DNA of 64,000 bases, from assembly GCA_965199055.1 (NCBI GenBank), contig CBDAQR010000003.1, positions 2,356,001 through 2,420,000 on the forward strand, read 5' to 3'. Source of the stretch: CBDAQR01 sp965199055. Its GTDB lineage: Bacteria; Pseudomonadota; Gammaproteobacteria; Pseudomonadales; Halieaceae. Shown here in pieces: positions 44,329 through 54,133 of the stretch. Made by a program: the position numbers and the translations under genes. Every line of letters starts with the position of its first letter. The first letter of the stretch is position 1. Below the pieces are notes generated by a model. It worked only from the letters and a program-made list of their open reading frames with translations. It did no database searches and was not told where the DNA came from.

Positions 44329-46419
44329 TCACTCGGTGGCGGTGAGGAACTCCGGCAGATCGGCAGCCGGGTCTGCTTCAGGCTGATCGAGCGGTTCGGC
44401 CTCAGCGCCTTCACCGTCATGTGCGACGGTCTCGACGCCGGGCGTACGCAACAGCTCGGGCAACCAGCCGGTATCGGCCAGAAGCCGCTCCGCCTGTTCG
44501 GCCATGTCGGACTTCTTCAGCCCTCCGATCAGTTCCGCCATGCCCGCGCCCTTGGCTTCGGTGACCGCCTCGAGGATCCGCGCCTTCGGCACGCGATTGA
44601 GGTAGTTCTCCACCGTCGGCGTCCATCCGGCAGCGGTCATGTCGAGCGAGACCGCGCAGACGAGCTGGTCGGCATGGTGCCGGCGGCCCTGCGTCCGGTT
44701 CCACGACTCATGCACCGCGTTGACGGTGAGTGAGACGCAATGGGCGAAGAGCGCCATGCGGCTGTCGTGATCGAAATCGCAAAGGAACTCCCAGAGCAGC
44801 TCCGGCTCGTCGGGAAGCTGCTCCTCCCAATTCGCGTGCCGCTCGTCGATGGCCTTCGCCGACTGGCTTTCCTTCAGCCCCGGCCCCTGAACGGTCGGCG
44901 TCGGGCTTTCGGCGCGAATCTCCAGGCAGCTCGCCGTCGGGTAACGCCAGAAGGTCTGGAGCACGAGGGCATGGAGCGCGGCGAGGAAGGCGATGTCTGG
45001 ATCGCCCGCCAACGCATCGCGCAGGGCGAGTGTCCGATGCGCTGTCAGTTCCATGATCAGGCGCTCGGACAATGGCTTCAGGCCGTCTTCCTCACCATCT
45101 GCGTCGGCGTCGGAGGAACTCGTGTTCGTCGGATCCTGACTGGATGCGAATTGCGCGCCTTCGACGGAACTTGGCGATGCTGCGACATCGCCCCTTGCTT
45201 CGCTAGCATCACCCCGGTCGTCCGCGACCGGCGCTTCGTCCTCGGGACGGACATAGCCGCGCTCGGCCTTCAGCCGGCCGTCGCCGTCGATGGAGACAAA
45301 GGTACCGGCGCGGGCGATCTCTTGCGCGTCGTAGCTGATGGGCCGGTTCTCGAAGGCGTTGAGTTCCGCCTCGATCTCGGAAAGACGCCTGTCGACCTCC
45401 TCGGGCAGGTCCTCGTCGCTTTCCTGGAAGTAGCGCTGTTCGATCTCCTCGAACTCCGACCGCAGGGATTCGCGGCGGACATGCTCATCGTCGGACAGCG
45501 GCTCCGTTTCGCCCATGATGCGGCGCAGGCCGGCGGTGTGACCATAGGGGAAATCCGGAGCGACCTCGATCCACTTCCAGCCTTCAGCCTTGATCGTCTC
45601 GGCTTTCGCTTCGAGCTTCTCGGCGACCAGCCGCTCCAGCAGCGCCACGTCTTCTAGCCAGCCTTCGTCATTGTGCGAGAACAGGTCGCGCAGCACGATG
45701 CCGCCGGCTTCCTCATAGGCGGCGAGCCCGACGAAGCAGGCCCGCTTGTCGGTGGCGCGGACGGTGTTTTCCGTCAGCAGCTTGCGGATATAATAGGGTT
45801 CCTTGTTGTAGCCGCGCTGCACGGTCTCCCAGACCTGTTCCTGCCGGACATGGTCGTCGGAAATCGTGAAGGCCATCAGTTGCTCCAGCGACATGCCGTC
45901 ATCGGCATAGACTTCCAACAACCCGGGCGACACGCTGGCGAGCTTCAGCCGCTGCTTGACGATCCGCGGCGTCACAAAGAAGCGGGCGGCGATCTCTTCC
46001 TCGTCGAGGCCCTGTACCTTGAGCGACTGGAAGGCGCGGAATTGGTCCAACGGATGGAGCGATACGCGCTGGCAGTTTTCGGCCAGCGAATCCTCTTCCA
46101 GAATTCCGTCCTCCCGCACGATGCAGGGGATCAGGGCATTCTTCGCCAGACGCTTTTGCTTGACCAGTAACTCCAACGCCCGGTAGCGCCGCCCGCCGGC
46201 CTGCACCTCGTATTTGCCGGTGGGCTGACCGTCTTTGCCGGTCACCGCCCGCACGCTCAGCGATTGCAGCAGCGTGCGCCGGGCGATGTCCTCGGCCAGT
46301 TCCTCGATCGATACGCCAGCCCGCACCCGCCGGACGTTGCGGGTGCTGAGCACCAGCTTGTCGACTGGAACGTCCCGCGCCTGGGACAGTGTAATCTTCT
46401 CAATTTTCGCCTTTGCCAT
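44329..46419 (-). CDS. ParB/Srx-type partition-like protein
   Basis: 696 residues from MAKAKIEKITLSQARDVPVD. The ParB N-terminal domain has LSTRNVRR, GGRRYRALELL and EDSLAENCQRVSLHPLDQFR; an HTH follows (ARFFVTPRIVKQRLKLASVS). The long C-terminal region is specific to mobile-element ParB-like proteins. No ParA lies beside it, so a role in gene control or CTP-dependent DNA sliding on the element is possible. Intact. Confidence 0.88.
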   Translation of the reverse strand: MAKAKIEKITLSQARDVPVDKLVLSTRNVRRVRAGVSIEELAEDIARRTLLQSLSVRAVTGKDGQPTGKYEVQAGGRRYRALELLVKQKRLAKNALIPCIVREDGILEEDSLAENCQRVSLHPLDQFRAFQSLKVQGLDEEEIAARFFVTPRIVKQRLKLASVSPGLLEVYADDGMSLEQLMAFTISDDHVRQEQVWETVQRGYNKEPYYIRKLLTENTVRATDKRACFVGLAAYEEAGGIVLRDLFSHNDEGWLEDVALLERLVAEKLEAKAETIKAEGWKWIEVAPDFPYGHTAGLRRIMGETEPLSDDEHVRRESLRSEFEEIEQRYFQESDEDLPEEVDRRLSEIEAELNAFENRPISYDAQEIARAGTFVSIDGDGRLKAERGYVRPEDEAPVADDRGDASEARGDVAASPSSVEGAQFASSQDPTNTSSSDADADGEEDGLKPLSERLIMELTAHRTLALRDALAGDPDIAFLAALHALVLQTFWRYPTASCLEIRAESPTPTVQGPGLKESQSAKAIDERHANWEEQLPDEPELLWEFLCDFDHDSRMALFAHCVSLTVNAVHESWNRTQGRRHHADQLVCAVSLDMTAAGWTPTVENYLNRVPKARILEAVTEAKGAGMAELIGGLKKSDMAEQAERLLADTGWLPELLRTPGVETVAHDGEGAEAEPLDQPEADPAADLPEFLTATE

Positions 46420-46499
46420 ATCGGTTCTCCGTGACGCGCCGGAGAAAGCCCTCTTTCTCCAACCAGGCCCGTCACAAAGACACCCGCTTCCCTCTGCCT

Positions 46500-46886
46500 T
46501 CAGGCCGCCACCGCCACCGATTCCCACAGGTCGAGGTTGTAAACCTCTGCCCCGGCCGCGGCGTATTCGCGCGCGACCGCAACCAGCGGGGCATAGGAGA
46601 ACGCACCCCACGGTTCAGGGTCCGGCACGTCGCCCAAACAGATCATCGGCCCGCAGATGGCGAGCCTCGCCACCTTGTCGAAGTCGGCACAGCGGCTGTC
46701 GATCACCGGAAGTTCGGCGGCGACGGCCTGCTGTTTCACGGCGTTGCAATCGTAGCCGGACAGGCTGCTCCGGCCGCCATACGCATTCAGGTAGTGCAGA
46801 CTGAACGCTCTGCGGCCGATCTTCAGATGGCCGCCCGGCGTGGCGCGGGCCTTGGCGATGTCGGCGCTGTAATCGCGATCGTGCAT
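46500..46886 (-). CDS. Conserved hypothetical protein of the backbone
   Basis: 128 residues from MHDRDYSADIAKARATPGGH with GRRAFSLHYLNAYGGRSSLS. No domain recognised. Positioned 80 bases upstream of ParB and probably co-transcribed. Confidence 0.6.
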   Translation of the reverse strand: MHDRDYSADIAKARATPGGHLKIGRRAFSLHYLNAYGGRSSLSGYDCNAVKQQAVAAELPVIDSRCADFDKVARLAICGPMICLGDVPDPEPWGAFSYAPLVAVAREYAAAGAEVYNLDLWESVAVAA

Positions 46887-47003
46887 TGGCGTTCTCCCGC
46901 GACGGGCGGCGCGGAACCCTTCCGAACCTGGCAACCCGTCACAGGCGAAAGGCCGCCCCCGAACTTGTCGGGAGCGGCCCTATGGGCGATCAGGCAGAAC
47001 AGG

Positions 47004-47818
47004 TCACACCCCGCACATTCCGTCGCATTCATTAGCGAAGAGGTCGAGCTGCCCCTTGTCCGCCGGCGTATCGAGATCGGCTTCGTCGAGCGGTATGCAG
47101 GAGCGATGGAGATACACCTCGCCGCGCAGAATGCGAAAGCCGGTGCGGATCAGCCGGTCGATGGCGACAGCATCGACGAAGGCGTCCGGATCCTCCTCGC
47201 GCATCTGCCGCCACACGGCGTCGGAATGATACGGACATCCGATGCAGGCGCTCCTAGGCGGCATGGGATAGCCGTGCCCTTCCATCCAGCGCAGGCAGTC
47301 GCGGCGGGTCATGCCCCGTTCGATGAGGGGCCAGCGGTTCACCTGCCAGGGCTCGAAGGACATTTTCGCGCGCACGATCTCATCCAGGGAGATCCCGATC
47401 CACTGTTCCACGACGGGGCGGTCCGGCGAGCGCTTGCCCGTGAGCCCGGCGAACTCCCGTACCTTGCGGCGGATCGGCACGATCTTCAGTTCCTTTGTGC
47501 ACTGCCGGCGGATCATACCGACCTTGCCTGATGCGGATTTGGTGAAGGCGGGGATCGAGGCCCATCGCGGATATTGCCGCCCGTCACGATATGTACCGGG
47601 AACGGCAGGACATTCGGTGATTTAAGCCAAGCCAGATGCTCATAGACGGCCTTCGGCTCCCAGCCGGTGTCGGCGAAGATGGCGCAATCGGGCATCGGCC
47701 CGATCTCACCGTGGGCAGCCATCAGGGCAAGGGCGGTGGATTGGACACCGGCGCCGAGCGACAGCACGCGCAGCCTGATGGTGGCGGTGTCGGCCAGCGG
47801 AGAAAACAGCGCGTTCAT
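47004..47818 (-). pseudogene. PAPS-reductase-like (PP-loop) protein, frameshifted
   Basis: N-terminal part MNALFSPLADTATIRLRVLS with the PP-loop-like SLGAGVQSTALALMA and CAIFADTGWEPKAVYEHL. After VTGGNIRDG the family-like SIPAFTKSASGKVGMIRRQC is in another frame, and continues with CTKELKI, SACIGCPYHSDAVWRQM. The lesion lies at about 47557-47566. PP-loop proteins of this type are common in conjugative elements; a link to sulfur-based DNA modification is only a possibility. Overlaps the nuclease gene by four bases. Confidence 0.82.
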
Positions 47819-48336
47819 GGCCGCTCTCCCGTCTGCTGCCGGCGCCGCCATTCGGCGGGCGGGTCGAAGGTTCCGTCCCAGATGCCGCGGCGCAGAAAGC
47901 GGGCCGTGCCCTCGTCGCCCGTGTAGGTGTAGAGACGATTGGCGTCGCGGTCGGCGACGGCCCAACCGTTCTTCACCACCCAGCCACTGATGTCGTCGCC
48001 ACCGGCGTAGCAGACGGATACGAACCGGCCATGGGCATCGCGCGTCGTTCCCTGCCAGACTTCGCAACTGACCTTTCGGCCTTCGAGAAATTTGGTAAGC
48101 GCGGCGGCGGCCTTTCTGCCGCAAGGCCATGTCGCGCTATCGCGACGGCGGCAGCGCTGGTCGATCTCCACGGCATCGACGCCGTAGAGGCGATGCTTCT
48201 CGCCGCCCACTTCGATTGTATCGGCGTCGATCACATTGGACGGGCCGGAATGCTCCTCGTCGAGCGCGGGCCAGAAGGACAGACAGGCGAAAAACACGGT
48301 GCCGATGACGGCGGACAGGCGGACGAACTGGAACAT
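47815..48336 (-). CDS. Thermonuclease (SNase) family protein
   Basis: 173 residues from MFQFVRLSAVIGTVFFACLS, an N-terminal signal/anchor. The SNase fold has NVIDADTIEVGGEKHRLYGV, DAVEIDQRC and TTRDAHGRFVSVCYAGG. These are secreted or periplasmic Ca-dependent nucleases common on plasmids. An upstream ATG at 48351 is an alternative start. Intact. Confidence 0.85.
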   Translation of the reverse strand: MFQFVRLSAVIGTVFFACLSFWPALDEEHSGPSNVIDADTIEVGGEKHRLYGVDAVEIDQRCRRRDSATWPCGRKAAAALTKFLEGRKVSCEVWQGTTRDAHGRFVSVCYAGGDDISGWVVKNGWAVADRDANRLYTYTGDEGTARFLRRGIWDGTFDPPAEWRRRQQTGERP

Positions 48337-48400
48337 GGGAGGTCTCCTCACGGGTTGCGGGCGGGCCGGTGTTCTCTCCCCGGCTTCGGCCCTTCACCCG

Positions 48401-49259
48401 TCAGAAGCCTCCCTTTTCCTCTGTTTCCCGCCTCAGCAGTCCCAGGTAGCCGCCGCTGACCATCTCCTCCGCCTCGCGGACAAGTCGTTGCATGCGGGAG
48501 CGGTAACCGGACTCCCAGAGCTCGCGCGCCGCCATCTCCCCGAAGATCGCCGCCGCAACCTGCCGCCGGCTCGCGCCCGCCATTTCTCCGTCCCAGGCGC
48601 GCAGCATCATCGCCCAGCGCCTGGCTCGGCGCTCCGGCGGAAAGAGGCCGCGCGGCAGACGGCCGAGGCGGCAAAGCCCACACAGCCGTTGCAGCGTCAG
48701 AACCTTCGCCTCCATATGATGGAGACCCGACAGCAGGTAGCGGAAGCACACCGGACCATCGAGAACACTGCCCGCCGTCACCATCAGTTGGAGATGGCGC
48801 AAGCCATCGCTGAAAAGCACATGCTCGGACCCGCCGCAGCACAACACGGTCGCCATCGACGCAAAGCATCGGATGTCGAAGGCATCGGAATGGCCGGTTG
48901 CAATGGGCCGTGCTTCCACGACAAGCACCGATGGATTGAGATCGGGCAGCCAAAAGACGTCGGCAGCCGGCAGGGCAACACCGGTGGCGAAAAAAAATGC
49001 CCCAGTCTTCGAACGGTCCCGGATCCTGTATGTGGAGGATACGGGGTTGAGCGATTTTCGGTCGGTGCCCGGTGCCGGACGTACGGATTGGCGGCGCCGC
49101 CTGTGGCAGCCGACCGGCAACCGCGGCGAAGCCGGGATCGCGCTTGAGCCATTCCCAGGCCCAGCCGGGCCGGTCCAGTTCGCCGAGGCGATTGTAGCGT
49201 TCGGGATCGCGCCAGTCGGCGCAGGGACTTATGCCGGGAACGCTTTTCTCCTTGGACAC
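48401..49259 (-). pseudogene. DUF6499-DUF2285 backbone protein, frameshift in a T8 run
   Basis: It starts MSKEKSVPGISPCADWRDPE (49259) with the DUF6499-like WAWEWLKRDPGFAAVAG. After FEDWGIFF the frame breaks in a run of eight T (48989-48996); with seven T it continues ATGVALPAADVFWLPDLNPS, then ARRWAMMLRAWDGEMAGASR, RQVAAAIFGEMAARELWESG typical of DUF2285. Joined length ~285 residues. The homopolymer makes slippage, phase variation or a sequencing error all possible. Confidence 0.8.
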
Positions 49260-49690
49260 GGGGCTTGTCTCCTCCCATGTGGCTATCCGGCCGTAACGGG
49301 CGGGGCGTGGCCATTTAACGATCCGTCGCGCGGCACTTGGGACAAGCCGCCTCCTGCCGGGTAAACGTCACTGGCGGGAGAGTGCCGACGAGATCGATGA
49401 CTATCGGCAGTTGAGACAGGGTTTGCGTCCGTGTTTTCGAGGCGTCTTTCAGGAAACCACCGCAATATTTGTAATACCGGACATGGAACCTTCAAAAATT
49501 CATTAAAGTACAAAGGAATTCAGACAGATAAATCCAAACCAGAAAGTGTCGCAGTTGCGCTGCTCTCACAACAACGTTGTCACAGGATCATAGATTTTGA
49601 AACACACATTCTACCGGGAATGGAAATTGGGAAAGGCCAGCAACCTGTCATCGACTGAGGTATCAGTGTTCAGGCGATGGAGATTGCGTG
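49260..49690. other. Divergent intergenic region
   Basis: About 430 bases between two divergently read genes; it turns AT-rich from 49470 to 49640 and must hold both promoters. No gene or clear repeat. Confidence 0.45.
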
Positions 49691-50574
49691 ATGACTGAAA
49701 CCACTCTGGTCGATTTCACGTCGGAAATTGCGTCCCCGGTACTGGCCGTCACGCGGCGCATCGCCCGCAACGGCATTGTCGTCAGCCGATGCGATATCCC
49801 GATCAATCCCGGGACACAGATCGTCACGGCACAGTTCGCCCTCTTCATGCATGAAAGCGAACCGCTGGATCTCATCTGCCGTCTGCCAGAAAGCCGTCGC
49901 ACCGAGAAATATCCGGTCGCTGCAGGGCACTTCCATCTGAGCCCGGCCGATCGGGCCGCCCATGTCGGCTGGACGGCCGACAAGCAGTCCTTCGTCATTG
50001 CCATGGAAAATAGCTTCATCGAACGCACGATCGGCAACGCCTTCGACGGGCGCGTGCCCGAGATCAGAGGTAGAGCGGCGCTCGGCGACCCGACGGTCGA
50101 GGAGCTGATTGCCTGCCTCAGGCGCAGCTTGATCGACGATAGCCGCTGTGGCGGCGGGCTGTGCCTGGACCTCGTTGGCACGTCGCTCGCCCTGCGTTTG
50201 TTCGAGACCTACGGCGAAAACGGTAGGCCACCGCCGTCAATCAGGGGCGGTCTCGGCGCCTCGCGCCGGCGGCGGATCGTCGACTTCATCGAGGCGCATT
50301 TGGACGAAGATATCGGGCTCGCAGCGCTCGCCGCGGAAGCAGGACTCAGCCCGCATCATTTCGGCAAGGCGTTCAAGACGACGTTGGCAAGCCTCCTTGC
50401 CGCTACATCACGGAGCGGCGGATTCAGAAGGCGAAGGAGATGCTGCTGTCGGACGGCGCGTCGATCACGGAGATCGCGCTCGCCCTTGGCTTTTCCAGCC
50501 ACAGCCATTTCACGGACGTGTTCCGCAAGATGACAGGGACGACGCCTTCGCTGTTCCGCAGGAATTGCACCTGA
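49691..50574 (+). pseudogene. AraC-family transcription regulator, frameshifted in the DNA-binding domain
   Basis: The N-terminal sensor domain (AraC-binding-2 like; YPVAAGHFHLSPADRAAHVG, DLVGTSLALRLFETYG) is intact. The HTH domain begins IVDFIEAHLDEDIGLAALAA and GLSPHHFGKAFKTT; after TL the family sequence GKPPCRYITERRIQKAKEML continues in the next frame, then ITEIALALGFSSHSHFTDVF. One base is missing near 50384-50387. Joined protein ~295 residues. As written the second HTH helix is lost. Confidence 0.85.
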
Positions 50575-50684
50575 CCGGAGACATTAATCGACATATGCCC
50601 GCGGGCCCCTGGCGCCATTCCGTATTATGATAGGTGGAGCAGCGCCGCGCACCCGACGCCCGGAGGCAGCCCTGAACGGGTGCC

Positions 50685-50987
50685 ATGGATGCGCACGGCA
50701 TGAAGGACGGGTGCATGGCCAAACTCGATCCCGAGATCGCCGACGAGGTGCCGTGGGCGGACGAAATCACGTCCTATGATGAGGACCATTTCATCACCTA
50801 TCTGCGCCTGCTCGACGCTGAGGCCGAAGGCGCCGACTGGCGCGAGGTCGCCCGCATCGTCCTGCATCGCGATCCGGACGCGGAGCCCCACCGCGCTCGC
50901 CGCTGCTGGGAGGCGCATCCGAAGCGCGCCCGTTGGATGACCGAGCACGGCTATCGGCATTTGCTCGACGCTGGGCGGGACAAATAG
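50685..50987 (+). CDS. DUF2285 small DNA-binding-like protein
   Basis: 100 residues with the conserved VPWADEITSYDEDHFITYLR, EGADWREVARIVLHRDPDAE and HYRHLL-like end. Found at the ends of many alphaproteobacterial ICEs near the integrase, but no integrase is seen here. A second ATG (50715) is an alternative start. Confidence 0.78.
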   Translation: MDAHGMKDGCMAKLDPEIADEVPWADEITSYDEDHFITYLRLLDAEAEGADWREVARIVLHRDPDAEPHRARRCWEAHPKRARWMTEHGYRHLLDAGRDK

Positions 50988-51006
50988 ATTCGAGCCGATA
51001 ACCGTA

Positions 51007-51516
51007 TCACGCGCGTGGGGTGATGCGCGCGACCGTATGGATGTCGGCAATCTGCACGCCGAGAGCCATGAGTGTCTGGCGCAGGTCGTTGAAAACCGGC
51101 TGCGCTCCCTCCGGGTCAGAGATCGTCAAGATTGCGGTGAAAGGCACCCCATCATCGGGCATCTTCTCACCAGCACGCGTCAGGTAGCTTGTGTCACACC
51201 CGCTGATGATCGCGCCATCAGGTGTGACCGAGAAGAGAGCGTAGTCAAGAGGAGGCTTAGGAGAACCGGAACCGCCGACATGAGCGAGATCTGGCTTTAT
51301 ACCGGCTCGCAAGTCTGGTCCCCGCCGACTGAAGCGGGACGGTGCAAAAGGGACGGAAACCGGGTGTCCTGGCGGGTCGACTGCGGCATCTGCAACATTT
51401 CGAACGCTCTCACGGCCCTTCGCCCTTTCGCCCGAAGGGCTCAGCCTTGACCGCAGAGGGCGGCAGCCCTGAACAAAAGAAAGAAAAGGTTGCACGGGCT
51501 GAACCGGCCCGTTCAT
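51007..51516 (-). CDS. Hypothetical protein, start uncertain
   Basis: A frame of 169 codons; only the last ~95 residues (from HVGGSGSPKPPLDYALFSVT, GEKMPDDGVPFTAILTISDP to TVARITPRA) look coding. No domain recognised. The upstream half may be out-of-gene sequence. It marks the end of the conjugative backbone before the defence island. Confidence 0.35.
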   Translation of the reverse strand: MNGPVQPVQPFLSFVQGCRPLRSRLSPSGERAKGRESVRNVADAAVDPPGHPVSVPFAPSRFSRRGPDLRAGIKPDLAHVGGSGSPKPPLDYALFSVTPDGAIISGCDTSYLTRAGEKMPDDGVPFTAILTISDPEGAQPVFNDLRQTLMALGVQIADIHTVARITPRA

Positions 51517-51634
51517 TTTAGCGGCGAAAGCCGCTATCCGCGAGGGACGGAAGCCGGATGGCCGGGACGCCGCGCGGCCCGGTTCACGACAGCCCGGTCG
51601 CCCGAAGCCTCCGGCGTAGGGGGACGCGTCCGCC

Positions 51635-51650
51635 CTACCAGAATTGGTAG
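51635..51650. repeat. Palindrome at the backbone/defence-island boundary
   Basis: CTACCA (51635-51640) GAAT TGGTAG (51645-51650), in a 180-bp gap without genes. Could be a terminator stem of the leftward operon or a recombination site. Confidence 0.35.
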
Positions 51651-51695
51651 GTAGCTTACGCGTTAATCCCGACAGAACGTAGCGAGGTCGGGGGC

Positions 51696-53528
51696 CTAGG
51701 CGGACGCGTTCTCAAAGGCGCTGTTGATCGCCTGGAACAGCTTCTCGGCTCTGGCCGCCGTGCCCTTCGGCAGGTCCGATACTCTGTCCCAGCCGTCGAA
51801 CCGCCGCAGGATTTCCGCCATGACGCGGCGCTTGTCGAGTTCCTTATGGCTATAGCGCTGGACCAGGACCGCTTCCACCCGCTTGGTAATCATATCGGAG
51901 CCATCGACCGGCAGGTCGTCCGGCTTGATGGCTATACCGAAGGCCGCGTTGACGCACTCGATGTAAAACTGGTCGTCGAACAAATCCTCGATCGCGGCGT
52001 CGGTCTTCTTGATCCCGGCGGCCTTGCCCAGCATGAGGATACGGAACCGTGCCTGCTGCTCCGCCGCGAGTTCTTTGAGCACAAGGTCGTCGATCTTCTT
52101 CTTTGCCGCCTGGCCCTCCGGGTCGGTGTCGAGAAGGACTCCCGAATCCCAGCCCTGCCCGACGGCAAAGGCCGCATACATCGGCGTTTTCGGCGCGCCC
52201 CGCGCGGGCCAGAGATAGATGCGGTCCGAAAGGTGCGCCTTGCCCTCGCCGCGGAGAATGCCGGAAAGCTTGTGCAGGATCAGTGCATCGTCGCCGCCTT
52301 CGACGATCAGCGTCTGGCGGGTGCCGAGCAGGCCGCTCATGTCGCCGGTCAGGCCCAGCGATAGCTCGATCACGGCCATCGGTGCGCGCTGGCTGCTCAC
52401 GACACCCTGCTTGACAGTGGCGTGATGGCCCTTGGTTTCGACAATGCGCACGCGCTCGGGATAGGCCGGATCGACCATCGAGGCGAGATGGGTGGTGTAA
52501 AGAATCGTGTTCGATTCCGAGAGCCGCTGAAAAACTTCGAGCAAATCGCGCTGCCCGGAATAATGCAGGTGAATGCCGGGCTCTTCGAGCAGCAGGATAC
52601 AGCCCTTGTACTGGCCCTGGCTCGCGTGGGTGAATTTCCAGGCGAAGGAGACATGCCAGCGAAAGCCGCTGGAGCGCCGGTGCAGCCGTACCGGCATGCC
52701 GACTGCATCGTCTTCGGCAAAGATATTGAGCGTCGGCCCGTCGATCTCGATGTGGAAATTGACCTTCTTCTGCGTCCAGAGATCACGGAACTGCTTGCTG
52801 AGGTAAGACGACGCGGCCCGCTTGTCGAAGGACCGGACGGTGCGGCCTTCAGCGGTGCCGCCCTTGGCGAGAAACTCGTCGATATCGACCTTGGCAAGAT
52901 CCAGAACGATTTTGATCGTCTGCTCTTCGTTGGTCAGCTCGTGCCACTTCACCTGCTTGTAGCGCTCGGCGAGCTGGTTCAGCTCGATCTGCGTGCCGCT
53001 GAGACCGTAATCCTGAATCAGCACGAATTTGGGGGCGTGCTTCTTCGCCCAGGCATCGACCTTTGCCGCATCGAATTCCTCCGCAAGCTCACCCTCCACC
53101 GCGAAGCTCGGCCCCGCGTTGTAGGATCGCGAGCTGATCAGGGTCAGCTCAGAGGGGAGCTCGACGACTGCATCATCCTCTTCTGCGGCAGCTTCCTCAC
53201 CATCCACCTGTTCGCCTTCGGGCGCAGGCGCGGGCTCCGAGTGCGCGGCTTCATCATAAAGGGACTCGATCTCTTCCGTCCTCAGCGCGAATTTTGCCTC
53301 GCAAACCCGAGCTGACGGGTCCTTGTTGCCCCAGTCATCGACGGGCCAGTCCTCATCGATGTTGTAGGCTTCGCCGGGCGCGAAGGGATTAATGCGGTAG
53401 AGTGCTTCGAAAAGATTGCTCTTGCCTGCCTCGTTCTGGCCGACGAAGGCGGTGGTGTCTCCCACCTCGATCCAGCCGGAGTCCCAAATATTCCGGTATT
53501 TGGTCACTTTGAAGTGCGTAAGCTGCAT
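51696..53528 (-). CDS. OLD-family ATPase with TOPRIM nuclease domain
   Basis: 610 residues from MQLTHFKVTKYRNIWDSGWI. An ABC-type ATPase with Walker A GQNEAGKS (30-37), a long charged insertion (about 90-200), and signature/Walker B GCILLLEEPGIHLHYSGQRD. A C-terminal TOPRIM domain follows with LIVEGGDDALILHKLSG and the acidic LLDTDPEG. OLD-type proteins are ATP-controlled DNA nickases used in several anti-phage systems. It is the last gene of a five-gene leftward operon (35 bases after the SLATT gene). Whether it works with the CD-NTase genes or is separate is unknown. Intact. Confidence 0.87.
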   Translation of the reverse strand: MQLTHFKVTKYRNIWDSGWIEVGDTTAFVGQNEAGKSNLFEALYRINPFAPGEAYNIDEDWPVDDWGNKDPSARVCEAKFALRTEEIESLYDEAAHSEPAPAPEGEQVDGEEAAAEEDDAVVELPSELTLISSRSYNAGPSFAVEGELAEEFDAAKVDAWAKKHAPKFVLIQDYGLSGTQIELNQLAERYKQVKWHELTNEEQTIKIVLDLAKVDIDEFLAKGGTAEGRTVRSFDKRAASSYLSKQFRDLWTQKKVNFHIEIDGPTLNIFAEDDAVGMPVRLHRRSSGFRWHVSFAWKFTHASQGQYKGCILLLEEPGIHLHYSGQRDLLEVFQRLSESNTILYTTHLASMVDPAYPERVRIVETKGHHATVKQGVVSSQRAPMAVIELSLGLTGDMSGLLGTRQTLIVEGGDDALILHKLSGILRGEGKAHLSDRIYLWPARGAPKTPMYAAFAVGQGWDSGVLLDTDPEGQAAKKKIDDLVLKELAAEQQARFRILMLGKAAGIKKTDAAIEDLFDDQFYIECVNAAFGIAIKPDDLPVDGSDMITKRVEAVLVQRYSHKELDKRRVMAEILRRFDGWDRVSDLPKGTAARAEKLFQAINSAFENASA

Positions 53529-53563
53529 TGGCTGGCCCCTTTCATTTATTCCAGTTGCATCTG

Positions 53564-54133
53564 TCAGGTGTCCGAACCGGCACCCGCGTTGCCATCGGAG
53601 TCGAACTGGTAATGCCCGGCAGCGATCTTCTCCTGCGCTGCCTTGAAACACCGTTCCGGGGGCGTGATGCTGGCGGACCGGGCCGCCTCCATGCGCTCCA
53701 TCAGAGAATCGAAAGTAGCCTGGAACTCGTCATAAGGTCCGAGGGCGGCGACGGTGGCCGCCTGGCGGAAACGGTCCTGAAGGCTTTTGAACAGCGACGC
53801 CTGGCGCGCAATCTCGTCGATATGCGTATTGAGCTTCAGCGCCTCGTACACGGCGGGGAACAGACCGGCGAGCAACGCGAAGGTGGCCGTTAGCCATATC
53901 AGCCACTCGGCCGCGGGCTGGTCGAGCACCGACCATGTGGCGAGCGCACCGAGAACGACGGGCGCAACGACAAAGATGCGACGGATCAGCCGGGCCTGCC
54001 GCAGCCAGATGTACAGCGTCGTCGAGGTGTAGAGGCAGGATTCCTGCTGCCGGCGGCACTCCGCAACAAGCGCGGCGGTACGCTCGCCGGTCACACGGTC
54101 TGCGGTATCTGGTTGCCGAATATCGTCTGCCAT
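53564..54133 (-). CDS. SLATT-domain two-helix membrane protein
   Basis: 189 residues. An N-terminal amphipathic part (SCLYTSTTLYIWLRQARLIR) leads into two membrane helices (about 50-70 and 77-96: VAPVVLGALATWSVL; WLIWLTATFALLAGLFPAVY) followed by a long cytosolic helix region. This is the SLATT fold, a predicted pore-forming effector commonly encoded beside SMODS nucleotidyltransferases. The gene overlaps the nucleotidyltransferase by 43 bases, so their products are probably made together. On phage sensing it would permeabilise the inner membrane. Confidence 0.82.
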   Translation of the reverse strand: MADDIRQPDTADRVTGERTAALVAECRRQQESCLYTSTTLYIWLRQARLIRRIFVVAPVVLGALATWSVLDQPAAEWLIWLTATFALLAGLFPAVYEALKLNTHIDEIARQASLFKSLQDRFRQAATVAALGPYDEFQATFDSLMERMEAARSASITPPERCFKAAQEKIAAGHYQFDSDGNAGAGSDT

